This document shows positions 6,051 to 12,782 of a DNA stretch of 12,782 bases, piece by piece. The stretch lies in NCBI GenBank assembly GCA_026390045.1, contig JAPLGR010000077.1, forward strand, positions 1 to 12,782, in the 5' to 3' direction. Below the pieces are notes generated by a model. That model searched no databases and was not told the DNA's origin. It saw only the letters and a program-made list of their open reading frames with translations. Position numbers and translations under genes: made by a program. Within the stretch, counting starts at the first letter, position 1; every line of letters starts with the position of its first letter. Source of the stretch: Chloroflexota bacterium (GTDB taxonomy: Bacteria > Chloroflexota > Anaerolineae > Anaerolineales > E44-bin32).

Positions 6051-6485
6051 ATGAATCTGGATGAGCTTGAAGCCTACGTTGTCGAACGACTGAGCTCCGG
6101 CATTGCCCCAGACGACGTGATCCTCGAGGTCATCCAGCGCAGCGCGCTAACCTGGCTCGAGGCCGAGGGCTTCGTCCGCCGCACAGCCGATCTCCGCGGG
6201 CCTTCGGTAGCCAGGCGGCAGTTCCCACTCCTGGCGCTCGTTGCCGCGGCGGTAATGGTCGGCGGCGTCGCCGTACTGGCAGCCTGTGCCCTCTCGTTCT
6301 CGGACGCCTTGCTGCTACTGAAGCCAGTGCGCGGGGATGCGGATCAAGGCAGAATGGCCGCGCTGCTGGCATTGGTGGCGGCCAACAGCCCGATGCTCGG
6401 GTTGATCCCTCTCGGGGCGGGGATGATCCTCGGCGGAGCCCTGGGACTGGCGCGAGCACTTCAGGCGACAGAGCCGACGGACTGA
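6051..6485 (+). CDS. Small membrane protein of unknown function
   Basis: A 144-residue protein. The N-terminal 45 residues are a soluble, acidic helical segment (MNLDELEAYVVERLSSG, then DDVILEVIQRSALTWLEAEGFV) that looks like a small helical module. Two membrane helices follow at about 57-83 and 113-137, joined by a charged loop (KPVRGDADQGRMA). I do not recognise a family. The ATG at 6051 is chosen because the upstream in-frame extension (to 5892) covers the promoter and has no domain character; only a weak GGAG lies 12 nt upstream. It ends 14 nt before the GTG of the LysM lipoprotein gene, so the two are probably co-transcribed and it may work in the same envelope process. Confidence 0.7.
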   Translation: MNLDELEAYVVERLSSGIAPDDVILEVIQRSALTWLEAEGFVRRTADLRGPSVARRQFPLLALVAAAVMVGGVAVLAACALSFSDALLLLKPVRGDADQGRMAALLALVAANSPMLGLIPLGAGMILGGALGLARALQATEPTD

Positions 6486-6499
6486 TACACTCTCTCCCT

Positions 6500-8056
6500 G
6501 TGAGTCTTCTCCATTCCCAACGTCCCCTGCGTCAGAACGGCCTGGCGGTTGCCGCGTGCCTCGCGGCCTGCCTGAGCTCAGGCGTTGCCTGCAACTACTC
6601 TGCCGCCACCGCGGTGCCGACAGCAACGGAGACGGTCCCGCCGTCGACAGCCACCCTTCTCCCGGTTGCGCCTGGCACGCTCCCACCTTCATCCCCTGCC
6701 CCGACATCAACTGCGGCGCCCACGTCTCAGCTGTTCCCCATCACCGACTCGCCAGGTACGACCTTCCGCTACACGACTCGCGCCGGCGACACGCTCCTTG
6801 CGCTCGCCCGGCGGTTCGACGTCGAGCCCGGCCAGATCGTGAGCGACGCCGTGCTTCCCATCAGTGGATACCTCCCTGCCAGGCAGGCGCTGCAGATCCC
6901 CAATGCTCTCGAGGCGATGTCGCCCGGGGGCGACGTGCTCCCGGATGCCGAGCTCGTGTACTCGCCCACCGCGGCGGATTTCGATATTAAGTCCTTCGTC
7001 ACCTCAGCCGGCGGGTATTTGAGCCGCTACCACGAAACGATGGCAGACAGCCCCGAGCTCAGCGGCGCGGCGATCGTCCAGAAGGTCGCCGAGGAGAACT
7101 CGGTCAATCCGCGGCTCCTGCTGGCGCTGCTCGAGTCCCTCAGCGGATGGGTGTACGGCTCGCCGCCGAACGCCGATGCACAGATCTACCCACTTGGCTT
7201 TAGCATCCCGGATCGCACCGGGCTGTACCAGGAACTTTCCGTGGCCGCCACACAACTGAGCCGAGGTTATTACGGCTGGCGTCTCGGAACGGTCGTCGAG
7301 ACCAAGCCCGACGATGGCGGGACGATCCGCTGGAATCCCACGCTCAACGCCGGGACCGTCGCCGTGCTGCACCTGTACGCTCTGCTGTCCGGAACGGACC
7401 GGTGGATGAGCAGGATCGTCGGGCCACAGGGATTCACGGCGCGGTATCAGGGGATGTTCGGCGACCCGTGGGCACGCGCGGCCGCTGCGGGTCCCCTGGT
7501 GACACCCGATCTCGAGCAGCCTGTTATGGAGCTGCCCATCACCCCCGGCGAACGCTGGAGCCTGACGGCCGGGCCGCACTATGCCTGGTCGGCTGGCACG
7601 CCGCGCGCCGCGCTCGACTTCTCGCCGATTACGGATGAGGAGCCATGTGCTGTCTCCGCGCGCTGGGTCACCGCCTCGGCGCCGGGGTTCGTCGTCCGCG
7701 CCGGAGACAACGCCGTGGCGCTGGATCTTGATGGCGACGGCCGCGAGACCACAGGCTGGGTGCTGGTGTACTACCACCTGGCGGATGACGGCTTGATCCT
7801 GGAGGGAACGCTCGTGGCAGAGGGCGATCCACTCGGGCATCCATCGTGCGAGGGCGGCCGCTCCACCGGGAAGCACGTGCACTTCGCGCGCAAGTACAAC
7901 GGCGAATGGATCGCGGCGGACGGCCCCATTCCATTCGTGCTGAGCGGCTGGCGGGCGATCGCCGACGAGCGGAACTACTACGGCTCGCTTGTGCGCGGCG
8001 CCGAGCAGGTTACTTCAGATTCGAGCGGGCAACAGGGCTCGACGATCTGGAGGTAG
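6500..8056 (+). CDS. Lipoprotein with LysM domain and M23-like (LytM) peptidase domain
   Basis: This 518-residue exported protein starts at a GTG. A hydrophobic signal segment (about 14-30) ends at Cys31 in SSGVAC, a probable but imperfect lipobox. A Thr/Pro/Ala-rich linker (about 33-80) is typical of surface lipoproteins. LysM follows (about 87-137, FRYTTRAGDTLLALARRF), binding peptidoglycan. A middle helical part (about 150-340) includes ENSVNPRLLLALLESLSGWV, reminiscent of lytic-transglycosylase-like modules. The C-terminal part resembles M23 metallopeptidases: GPH (His360), LDF (Asp373), YYHL (His426) and the HxH motif GKHVHF (His459, His461). The usual HxxxD metal site is altered (RAALD), so His360 may replace the first ligand or the domain may be inactive. 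It would act on or bind the cell wall. No strong SD is seen before the GTG. Confidence 0.88.
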   Translation: MSLLHSQRPLRQNGLAVAACLAACLSSGVACNYSAATAVPTATETVPPSTATLLPVAPGTLPPSSPAPTSTAAPTSQLFPITDSPGTTFRYTTRAGDTLLALARRFDVEPGQIVSDAVLPISGYLPARQALQIPNALEAMSPGGDVLPDAELVYSPTAADFDIKSFVTSAGGYLSRYHETMADSPELSGAAIVQKVAEENSVNPRLLLALLESLSGWVYGSPPNADAQIYPLGFSIPDRTGLYQELSVAATQLSRGYYGWRLGTVVETKPDDGGTIRWNPTLNAGTVAVLHLYALLSGTDRWMSRIVGPQGFTARYQGMFGDPWARAAAAGPLVTPDLEQPVMELPITPGERWSLTAGPHYAWSAGTPRAALDFSPITDEEPCAVSARWVTASAPGFVVRAGDNAVALDLDGDGRETTGWVLVYYHLADDGLILEGTLVAEGDPLGHPSCEGGRSTGKHVHFARKYNGEWIAADGPIPFVLSGWRAIADERNYYGSLVRGAEQVTSDSSGQQGSTIWR

Positions 8057-8062
8057 ATGGCC

Positions 8063-8086
8063 GCGGCGATCGGGGGTCATCGCCGC
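8063..8086. other. Hairpin in the convergent junction
   Basis: GCGGCGAT (8063-8070) and ATCGCCGC (8079-8086) are exact complements around an 8-nt loop, between the stops of the lipoprotein gene (plus) and the dehydratase gene (minus). No T-tract follows on either strand, so termination is only possible, not shown. Confidence 0.4.
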
Positions 8087-8107
8087 TGAGATCACAAGGA
8101 CAACCGG

Positions 8108-9574
8108 CTAGGCGGTTGCAGGTCCCTCGTCCATCCCCGCCAGCCGGCGGGCGAGTGACTTCTTCGCCTCCAAGTCCGCGAGACGTCCCAGCATGATCCT
8201 CTGCGCCTGCGGCGAGCCAGCACCGTGCAGCGATTCCGTCAGGTAAGCCGCCGCGCCCGGCCCGAGCGTCAGGTTCTCGACCAGCCGAAGCATGCGGCAC
8301 CGGTCGAGTGTCGAGTATTCAGCCGCACCGCGCAGGTACTTGGCCAGCAAGGGCCCCGTGTCCGGGTTGGCGAAGTCTTTCTCCGATGGCAGTGTAACGA
8401 GCAGCCCGCCGGCGATGTCCTGCGCCAGGCGCGCGATCTCAAACGGAAAGCGCGTCACGTTCAGCTTGCACACGTTCGCCAGCAGTGGATCAATGAGGTA
8501 AGTGCCCGAGGCGGTCGCCTTGCCCTCGGCCGAGCACGCCAGCCCGCACGCGTACAGCGTCTCGTTCAGGTGCACCATCTCGACGATCTTGTCCCGGATG
8601 TGGGAGGCCGTCTCCGTACCTTGGAACTCGGCCAGCGACTGCACTGCCCCGATCAGCACGTCGCCCACGCCGACCTTGCAGCCGCCATAGGACTGCCGGT
8701 GGTAGCCGGCGAAGCGCTCGACCAGCAACCCGCTGTAGGCGAGCTCGCCGGCCATGAACACTCGCTCCCAGGGGACGAATACGTTCTCCAGGATGATCAC
8801 TGCCTCGTGTCCGCCGAACTGGCGATTGCCGATGTCGAGCGATCCGCCCTCCTGCTTGCGCGTGTCGGATGGCTGACGGCCGCAGATCATCGTCACGCCC
8901 GGCGCGTCGGCGGGAATGGCAAAGGAGACCGCGTAGTCCCGATCCCCCTCCGTGAGTGCCTGCGTCGGCATGACGAGAATCTCGTGTGAGTTTAGCGCCC
9001 CGGTCTGATGCAGCTTCGCCCCTCGCACGACGATCCCGTCTGACCTGCGCTCGATGATGTGCACGAACATGTCCGGATCTGCCTGCTTCGAGGGCCTCAG
9101 CCTGCGGTTGCCCTTGGCATCCGTCATGGCGCCGTCGACGACCAGGTCGCGCTCTTGCACATGCTGAAGGTAGCGGCGGAACCGAGCGTGATACTCGGTC
9201 CCCAGCACGCGATCCATCTCATACGTGACAGAGTCGACGGCGTTGAACGCGTCCATCCCGACGCAGCGCTGGAAGCAGCAGCCGGTCATTTGCCCGAGCA
9301 GCCGCTGCATCTTCACCTTGGCCACCAGGTCGGACGTGCTCTGGTGCAGATGGGTGAAGCGGTTGACCTTCTCGCCCGTCAGGTTCGAGGTGGCCAGCAT
9401 CAGATCGGCGTGCTCTCGTTGCTCCGCCAACTCGTACGTCATGGCGCAAGCGTTGAACGATGGGCGGATCAGCGGGTGCTCGGCCGGGTTGCGGACGAGC
9501 TCGCCCATCACGAAGACCCGCCGGTTCATGCGGTTCAGGCTCGCCGCGTACTCGTCCTTTGACATGCGTGTCAT
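8108..9574 (-). CDS. abfD: 4-hydroxybutyryl-CoA dehydratase/vinylacetyl-CoA isomerase family (HpaB superfamily)
   Basis: A 488-residue protein, close to the 490-residue AbfD of Clostridium aminobutyricum. It has the HpaB N-terminal FAD-binding (about 6-275) and C-terminal (about 283-485) domains. The four AbfD [4Fe-4S] ligands have matches here: Cys100 and Cys104 (CFQRC, same spacing as Cys99/Cys103), His292 and Cys299 (YHRQSYGGCK), plus Tyr296 and Glu257. Flavin monooxygenases of the superfamily lack these cysteines, so a radical dehydratase is favoured over 4-hydroxyphenylacetate hydroxylase. The reaction would be 4-hydroxybutyryl-CoA to crotonyl-CoA, used in 4-aminobutyrate or 4-hydroxybutyrate breakdown and in archaeal CO2-fixation cycles. 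An oxygen-sensitive cytoplasmic enzyme is expected. The start at 9574 has GGAGG five nt upstream. No partner gene (CoA transferase, 4-hydroxybutyrate dehydrogenase) is adjacent. Confidence 0.82.
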   Translation of the reverse strand: MTRMSKDEYAASLNRMNRRVFVMGELVRNPAEHPLIRPSFNACAMTYELAEQREHADLMLATSNLTGEKVNRFTHLHQSTSDLVAKVKMQRLLGQMTGCCFQRCVGMDAFNAVDSVTYEMDRVLGTEYHARFRRYLQHVQERDLVVDGAMTDAKGNRRLRPSKQADPDMFVHIIERRSDGIVVRGAKLHQTGALNSHEILVMPTQALTEGDRDYAVSFAIPADAPGVTMICGRQPSDTRKQEGGSLDIGNRQFGGHEAVIILENVFVPWERVFMAGELAYSGLLVERFAGYHRQSYGGCKVGVGDVLIGAVQSLAEFQGTETASHIRDKIVEMVHLNETLYACGLACSAEGKATASGTYLIDPLLANVCKLNVTRFPFEIARLAQDIAGGLLVTLPSEKDFANPDTGPLLAKYLRGAAEYSTLDRCRMLRLVENLTLGPGAAAYLTESLHGAGSPQAQRIMLGRLADLEAKKSLARRLAGMDEGPATA

Positions 9575-9628
9575 GCCACCCTCCCGGGTGCGTGCCTGCC
9601 GAGCGCATTGGGTCGCCGCCCTCTCTCC

Positions 9629-9657
9629 ACTCTAGGCCAACTTAAGAGGCAAGGCAA
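9629..9657 (-). promoter_or_regulatory. Probable promoter of the dehydratase gene
   Basis: On the minus strand TTGCCT (9657-9652, 4/6) and TAGAGT (9634-9629, 4/6) are separated by 17 nt. This lies about 55 nt before the start codon, between repeat copy B and the gene. Confidence 0.4.
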
Positions 9658-9673
9658 CCTGCACGGAGCCGGA

Positions 9674-9730
9674 CCCCCGCCGAGAACATCCGCCCCGCAT
9701 GAGCGGGGCGGATGATTGAGGCGGGCCAAC
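9674..9730 (+). repeat. 57-nt structured repeat, copy B
   Basis: Partner of 991-1047. In this copy the inner stem is a perfect 12-bp helix, CATCCGCCCCGC (9687-9698) with GCGGGGCGGATG (9703-9714), around an ATGA loop. The outer stem CCCGCC (9676-9681) pairs with GGCGGG (9720-9725). The 5x5 internal region keeps the tandem G-A/A-G pair seen in copy A, and an A-T pair here replaces a G-C pair there. No plus-strand gene follows it, so a leader function is not supported at this copy; both neighbours are on the minus strand. Confidence 0.7.
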
Positions 9731-9756
9731 CACTCTTTCTCAACGAGGAAACGGGG

Positions 9757-9780
9757 AAGGCGCGGGGAGGTCAGCGCCTT
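9757..9780 (-). terminator. Possible terminator of the lipoprotein gene
   Basis: On the minus strand, three nt after the stop codon, AAGGCGC (9780-9774) pairs with GCGCCTT (9763-9757) around a 10-nt loop and is followed by CCCCGTTTCC. The stem is good but the T-tract is short, so termination may be partial. It would separate the kinase/lipoprotein unit from the dehydratase gene. Confidence 0.4.
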
Positions 9781-9783
9781 ATG

Positions 9784-10491
9784 CTACTTGATTCGCTCAA
9801 TTGCCCGACGCGCGCAGGTCTCCATGTCAGCCAGGGCATTCGCGTACGCCTGCTCGGAGTACGGGAGATCGCAGGCAAACAGCTGGGTAGAGATCATGAA
9901 CTTGCCGGCATACTGGAACACACCCCGGCCGTTGCCGCACAGTGGGATCTCGCCCGAATTGCCGCTGCCTCCGGGGCCGTAGGACAGGAAGACGTATCCC
10001 TCGTCGTCGTTGCGCAGCTCTTCCGCCTGCCAAGGGTCGGCGCCCAATGTCCCGTAGCTGGAGGTCAGGCCCTGGACCTCTTGCTCGAAGTCCGGCAAGA
10101 GCTGATCCTCGTGGTAGTAGCGGTCGACCTCGAACGACAGCGAGTTGCCGTCGATGTTGGGTCCGCTCCACTCGTAGCGGCACGTAAGGCCGGTGTTCCC
10201 CCATGGAAGCACATAGCTCGGCTCGTACCCCGCGCACGAACAATCAGCCTCCAGGAACTCACCACTGTAGGGCTCGCTTCCACTGCCAGACTCCTCGGGT
10301 ATCGTCTCCGCGGGAGCCGCCTCCTCCGCCTCAGCCCCTGCATCGGCCGGCTGTTCGGGAGGTTCTTGGGGGACAGTCAGTAAGCCGATGCCCCCTGGCG
10401 TGACTAGACTGCACGCCAGGCTTGCCAAGACAAGTGCAAGACCACAGACGAACACAATCTGAGTGATGACGGGAAGCTGCGTCCTGCGCAT
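9784..10491 (-). CDS. Putative lipoprotein of unknown function
   Basis: A 235-residue exported protein. A basic start (MRRTQ) leads into a hydrophobic segment (about 8-26) ending at Cys27 in LASLAC, a plausible but imperfect lipobox. A linker rich in Glu, Ala and Pro (about 38-75) is followed by a cysteine-containing domain (DCSCAGYE, LTCRYEW, IPLCGNG, FACDLP, METCARR) that may form disulfides outside the membrane. I do not recognise the domain. The start at 10491 is chosen because AGGAGG at 10497-10502 lies 5 nt upstream; an ATG seven codons earlier (10512) has no SD at proper spacing and would put it inside the protein. It begins 48 nt after the kinase stop, so it may be read through from that operon; no good separate promoter is seen in the gap. 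Confidence 0.8.
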   Translation of the reverse strand: MRRTQLPVITQIVFVCGLALVLASLACSLVTPGGIGLLTVPQEPPEQPADAGAEAEEAAPAETIPEESGSGSEPYSGEFLEADCSCAGYEPSYVLPWGNTGLTCRYEWSGPNIDGNSLSFEVDRYYHEDQLLPDFEQEVQGLTSSYGTLGADPWQAEELRNDDEGYVFLSYGPGGSGNSGEIPLCGNGRGVFQYAGKFMISTQLFACDLPYSEQAYANALADMETCARRAIERIK

Positions 10492-10539
10492 CGTGACCTC
10501 CTTGCTGTCCATCCCGGCTGGGAATCTACTCGAAACGGG

Positions 10540-11487
10540 CTAGTCGCGCAGCAGGCCGGTGTCAGTCACCCCGAATCTTTGCAGCACGGCACGCACCTCA
10601 TCCCGCGTGGGCACGTTGCGCCCGGTTCCCAGCTTCTGCACCTTGGCCGCGCCGACGGCATTTGCCAGCGCGCCCATCGACTCCAGCGACAGCCGACGCA
10701 GGAAGCCATCGATCACCGCCGCATCGAGGCTGTCGCCGGCGCCGGTGGTATCGCGCGCCTCGACCGGGTATCCGCCCGCCAGGTACACCTCGTCCTTTCG
10801 CACCAGGAAGCACCCGGCGACGCCGCGTTTGATCACCACCAACTCGGGGCCGAGCGCCAGCAGCGCGTGGGCCGATTCCATGGGATCGGATCGGCCGCTG
10901 ATGCGCTGCGCCTCGTCCTCCGTCGCCAGTACGACGGTCGCCCGCCGGCACGCTTCACTCTGCCAGCCATTGTCCAGCGCCGGGTTGCCCGGCCCGGGGT
11001 CGAAGAACGCGGGCACACTCGCCTTGCGCGCGATCTGCAGTCCCTCCAGGATCAGGTCCGCCTGACGCGTGTGGTCGATCCAGCCATCGGCGAACAGCGC
11101 TTCGGCCTTCTGGATTCGCGTCGCCCATGCGTCCGGCAACGACGGCAGGTACTGGCGGCCCGGATAGCCGAGATAGGCCGGCTCGCCGCTCGCGTCAACG
11201 ATCACCCCGGCAACCGCCGTTGTTGCTCGCGGCGCCATGATGACCTCGCTCACATCGACACCTTCGGCCTTCAGGTCCTCCACGATCCAGCGTCCGGCGC
11301 GATCGTCACCGATCTCGCCCAGATGCCCGACGGACAGACCGAGCCGCGCGGCCGCAATGCCCGTGTTGGCCGCGCCGCCCGGGCCGAGCTCGAAGTACGA
11401 GACGCGCTGCATTCCCCCGGCTTGAACCGGGAAGGCTTCAATCCTCAGGCTGAGGTCGGCCAGCAGGTCGCCCAGCACGATGATCAT
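10540..11487 (-). CDS. PfkB-family carbohydrate/nucleoside kinase
   Basis: A 315-residue cytoplasmic kinase of the ribokinase fold. It has the N-terminal sugar-binding motif GPGGAANTGIAAARLG (35-50), Asp11 in the first strand, TEDEA (189-193), and the C-terminal signature DTTGAGDS (246-253) with catalytic Asp252 and the anion hole. Such enzymes use ATP to phosphorylate the hydroxymethyl group of sugars, nucleosides or pyridoxal-like substrates; the exact substrate is not readable. The ATG at 11487 is preceded by AAAGGA and places the first strand (MIIVLGD) correctly; a longer frame to 11694 is low-complexity antisense-like sequence. The start lies 50 nt inside the 3' end of the ECF ATPase gene, implying co-expression. 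A role in trapping an imported substrate by phosphorylation is inference. Confidence 0.92.
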   Translation of the reverse strand: MIIVLGDLLADLSLRIEAFPVQAGGMQRVSYFELGPGGAANTGIAAARLGLSVGHLGEIGDDRAGRWIVEDLKAEGVDVSEVIMAPRATTAVAGVIVDASGEPAYLGYPGRQYLPSLPDAWATRIQKAEALFADGWIDHTRQADLILEGLQIARKASVPAFFDPGPGNPALDNGWQSEACRRATVVLATEDEAQRISGRSDPMESAHALLALGPELVVIKRGVAGCFLVRKDEVYLAGGYPVEARDTTGAGDSLDAAVIDGFLRRLSLESMGALANAVGAAKVQKLGTGRNVPTRDEVRAVLQRFGVTDTGLLRD

Positions 11488-12313
11488 CTTGGCGTGTCCT
11501 TTCCGCCGCGCCGCGCTGCTCCGCCCATGCATCGGCGAAGCCCTCCGGCGTGCGCACCATCGTATCCCAGCCCAGCCCCAGCGCCAGCTGCACCAGCTCC
11601 GGCGGTTCGACCTGCGCCTGCTGAAGGAGGTCGACCCGGCGCAGCACATCGGTCCCCGGGCCATCGGCCAGGATCTTGCCACCCGCGAGGACAACGACGC
11701 GCTCGAAGTGCTCGAGGCAGAAGTCGAGATCGTGCGTGATTGTGATCAGCGTTCGGCCTTCGGCGTGCAGGCGATCCACGAGAGCCCCCAGCCGCGCCAC
11801 ACCACTGGCGTCCTGCCCAATCGTCGGCTCATCGAGGATCAGGGCCGGTGTCTGCATCGCCAGCGCGGCGGCCAGCGCCACCAGCTTGCGCTCGGGCGAG
11901 GTCAGATCATAGGGGTGTCGATCTGCCGCTGCACGCAGTTCAACCTCGTCCAGTGCACGGTCGACCCGCGCCTGCACTTCCGCATCGGCCAACCGCTGGT
12001 TGCGCGGGCCGAAGGCGACTTCTTCGCGCACGGTGCGCGCGAACAATTGGTCGTCCGGGTTCTGGAAGACGAATCCGACAAAGCGCGACAGCTGCGCCGG
12101 CGTATGCTGCCGCGTGTCCCGCTCGTCCAGCAGAACGCTGCCCGCCGTCGGCCTGAGCAGGCCGTTGAGCAGCTTGGCCAGCGTCGTCTTACCGGCGCCA
12201 TTCTCGCCAATCAGCGCCACCGCCTCCCCGGAGCCGATCATCAGGCTGACACCGTCAAGCGCCAGGACGCCGGTCGGATAACGGAAGGAGGCGTCGCGCA
12301 CATCGAGCTTCAT
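11438..12313 (-). CDS. ecfA: ECF-type transporter ATPase with a degenerate signature motif
   Basis: This 291-residue ATPase of the ECF (CbiO/EcfA) group has Walker A GENGAGKT (36-43), Q-loop Gln84 in FVFQNPDDQLF, Walker B LILDEP (158-163, Asp161/Glu162) and switch His194. The ABC signature is LTSPE (137-141) instead of LSGGQ/E, so one of the two ATP sites of the heterodimer may be weak. The C-terminal region after about 230 resembles the extra domain of ECF ATPases, ending in a basic, Pro/Arg-rich tail that overlaps the kinase gene by 50 nt. Its ATG overlaps the stop of the preceding ATPase gene by four nt (ATGA), a sign of coupled translation and equal subunit amounts. Confidence 0.92.
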   Translation of the reverse strand: MKLDVRDASFRYPTGVLALDGVSLMIGSGEAVALIGENGAGKTTLAKLLNGLLRPTAGSVLLDERDTRQHTPAQLSRFVGFVFQNPDDQLFARTVREEVAFGPRNQRLADAEVQARVDRALDEVELRAAADRHPYDLTSPERKLVALAAALAMQTPALILDEPTIGQDASGVARLGALVDRLHAEGRTLITITHDLDFCLEHFERVVVLAGGKILADGPGTDVLRRVDLLQQAQVEPPELVQLALGLGWDTMVRTPEGFADAWAEQRGAAERTRQDDHRAGRPAGRPQPED

Positions 12314-12782
12314 CGCAGCGACTCCAGCGCCTGTTCAAGTGTCACCGGTAACGGAGTGTCCGCCGACAGGATCTTCCGCTGCATGGCCGCCTGCGCGGCA
12401 CGCGTGTAGCGCGTGGCCCCTACGCCCCACGGTTGCTCCAGCGCTTTGGACAGCACATCGCGCGGCGGCCCGTCGGCCACCAGGCGCCCCGCATGCAGCA
12501 CAACCAGTCGATCGACGAAGGCCGCCATCCAGCCCAGCTTGTGCTCGGTCAGGACAATCGTCGTCCCCCCCGCCCGCGCCAGCCGCTGCAGCACCTCAAA
12601 GATCGAGCGCGTCCCGGCCGGGTCCAGTTGCGAGGTAGGCTCGTCCAGCACAAGCACCTTTGGCTGCATGGCCATCACGGAAGCGATCGCCAGCCGCTGT
12701 TGCTCGCCGCCAGACAGCGTGAACGGCGAGCGGTCGGCAAGGTCGTCCAGCCCGGTGGCGCGCAGCGCGCCCATCGCGCGCG
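12310..12782 (-). CDS. ecfA: ECF-type transporter ATPase (partial; N-terminus outside window)
   Basis: About 157 C-terminal residues of a second ECF ATPase are visible; the Walker A part lies beyond the right edge. Present are a canonical signature LSGGEQQRLAIASVMAM, Walker B LVLDEPTSQLDP and the switch histidine in LTEHKLGW. It is the canonical partner of the ATPase at 11438-12313, whose signature is altered. No start codon is in the window; the first visible Met (12774) is internal. S and T component genes for this pair would be expected upstream, beyond the window, or the pair may share the T component of the plus-strand operon (inference). Confidence 0.93.
   Translation of the reverse strand, partial: RAMGALRATGLDDLADRSPFTLSGGEQQRLAIASVMAMQPKVLVLDEPTSQLDPAGTRSIFEVLQRLARAGGTTIVLTEHKLGWMAAFVDRLVVLHAGRLVADGPPRDVLSKALEQPWGVGATRYTRAAQAAMQRKILSADTPLPVTLEQALESLR

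Noticed and set aside
8101..8118. A short hairpin AACCG/CGGTT at the end of the dehydratase gene
   Set aside because: It has only a five- to six-base-pair stem spanning the stop codon with no T-tract, so it is likely a coding coincidence.
8225..8989. A 254-codon plus-strand frame opposite the dehydratase gene
   Set aside because: It is antisense shadow with no domain; the minus strand matches a known enzyme family along its whole length.
9784..10512. A longer start for the unknown lipoprotein at 10512
   Set aside because: The SD AGGAGG lies inside that extension, correctly spaced for the ATG at 10491, and the shorter start gives a normal signal peptide with basic N-terminus.
10579..11739. 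A 386-codon plus-strand frame opposite the kinase gene
   Set aside because: It has no recognisable domain and is Arg/His/Gln-rich; the minus strand encodes a clear PfkB kinase with both signatures.

Overview
The window looks like a chromosomal piece of a GC-rich, Gram-positive-like environmental bacterium, most plausibly a member of the Chloroflexota (Anaerolineae type). This is inferred from style: lipoproteins with Thr/Pro- or acid-rich linkers, a lipoprotein combining LysM and M23-like domains, energy-coupling factor (ECF) transporters with dedicated subunits, and a lone 4-hydroxybutyryl-CoA dehydratase-like enzyme. No rRNA, tRNA, CRISPR, transposase or phage gene is visible, so the taxonomy is not proven.

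Layout, left to right. (1) A truncated calcineurin-like metallophosphoesterase on the minus strand (1-324). (2) A cold-shock protein gene (695-907) with its own good promoter, a leader of about 157 nt containing an 11-bp hairpin and a Shine-Dalgarno (SD) hairpin, and a strong terminator. (3) A complete plus-strand ECF transporter operon: a fused double ATPase (1145-2776), an S component with extra N-terminal membrane helices (2811-3743) and EcfT (3811-4692). (4) A minus-strand pair of six-helix membrane protein and winged-helix regulator (5725 to 4747), with a consensus promoter and a palindromic operator at the transcription start. (5) A plus-strand pair of small membrane protein and LysM/M23-like lipoprotein (6051-8056). 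(6) A minus-strand 4-hydroxybutyryl-CoA dehydratase-family gene (8108-9574) with its own promoter. (7) A minus-strand series entering from the right edge: ECF ATPase (partial), second ECF ATPase, PfkB-family sugar/nucleoside kinase, then an unknown lipoprotein.

How the genes work together. The plus-strand ECF operon should encode a complete vitamin- or micronutrient-type importer; its substrate cannot be read from the sequence. The right-hand ECF ATPase pair overlaps a PfkB kinase gene, suggesting an uptake-and-phosphorylate module whose S and T components would lie outside the window. The winged-helix regulator probably represses its own operon through the palindrome at 5763-5781.

The most unusual non-coding signal is a 57-nt element present twice in the same orientation (991-1047 and 9674-9730, 47/57 identical, no gaps). 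Both copies fold into the same two-part hairpin with a conserved tandem G-A/A-G internal motif and at least one compensatory base-pair change. It could be a small structured RNA or an interspersed palindromic repeat.
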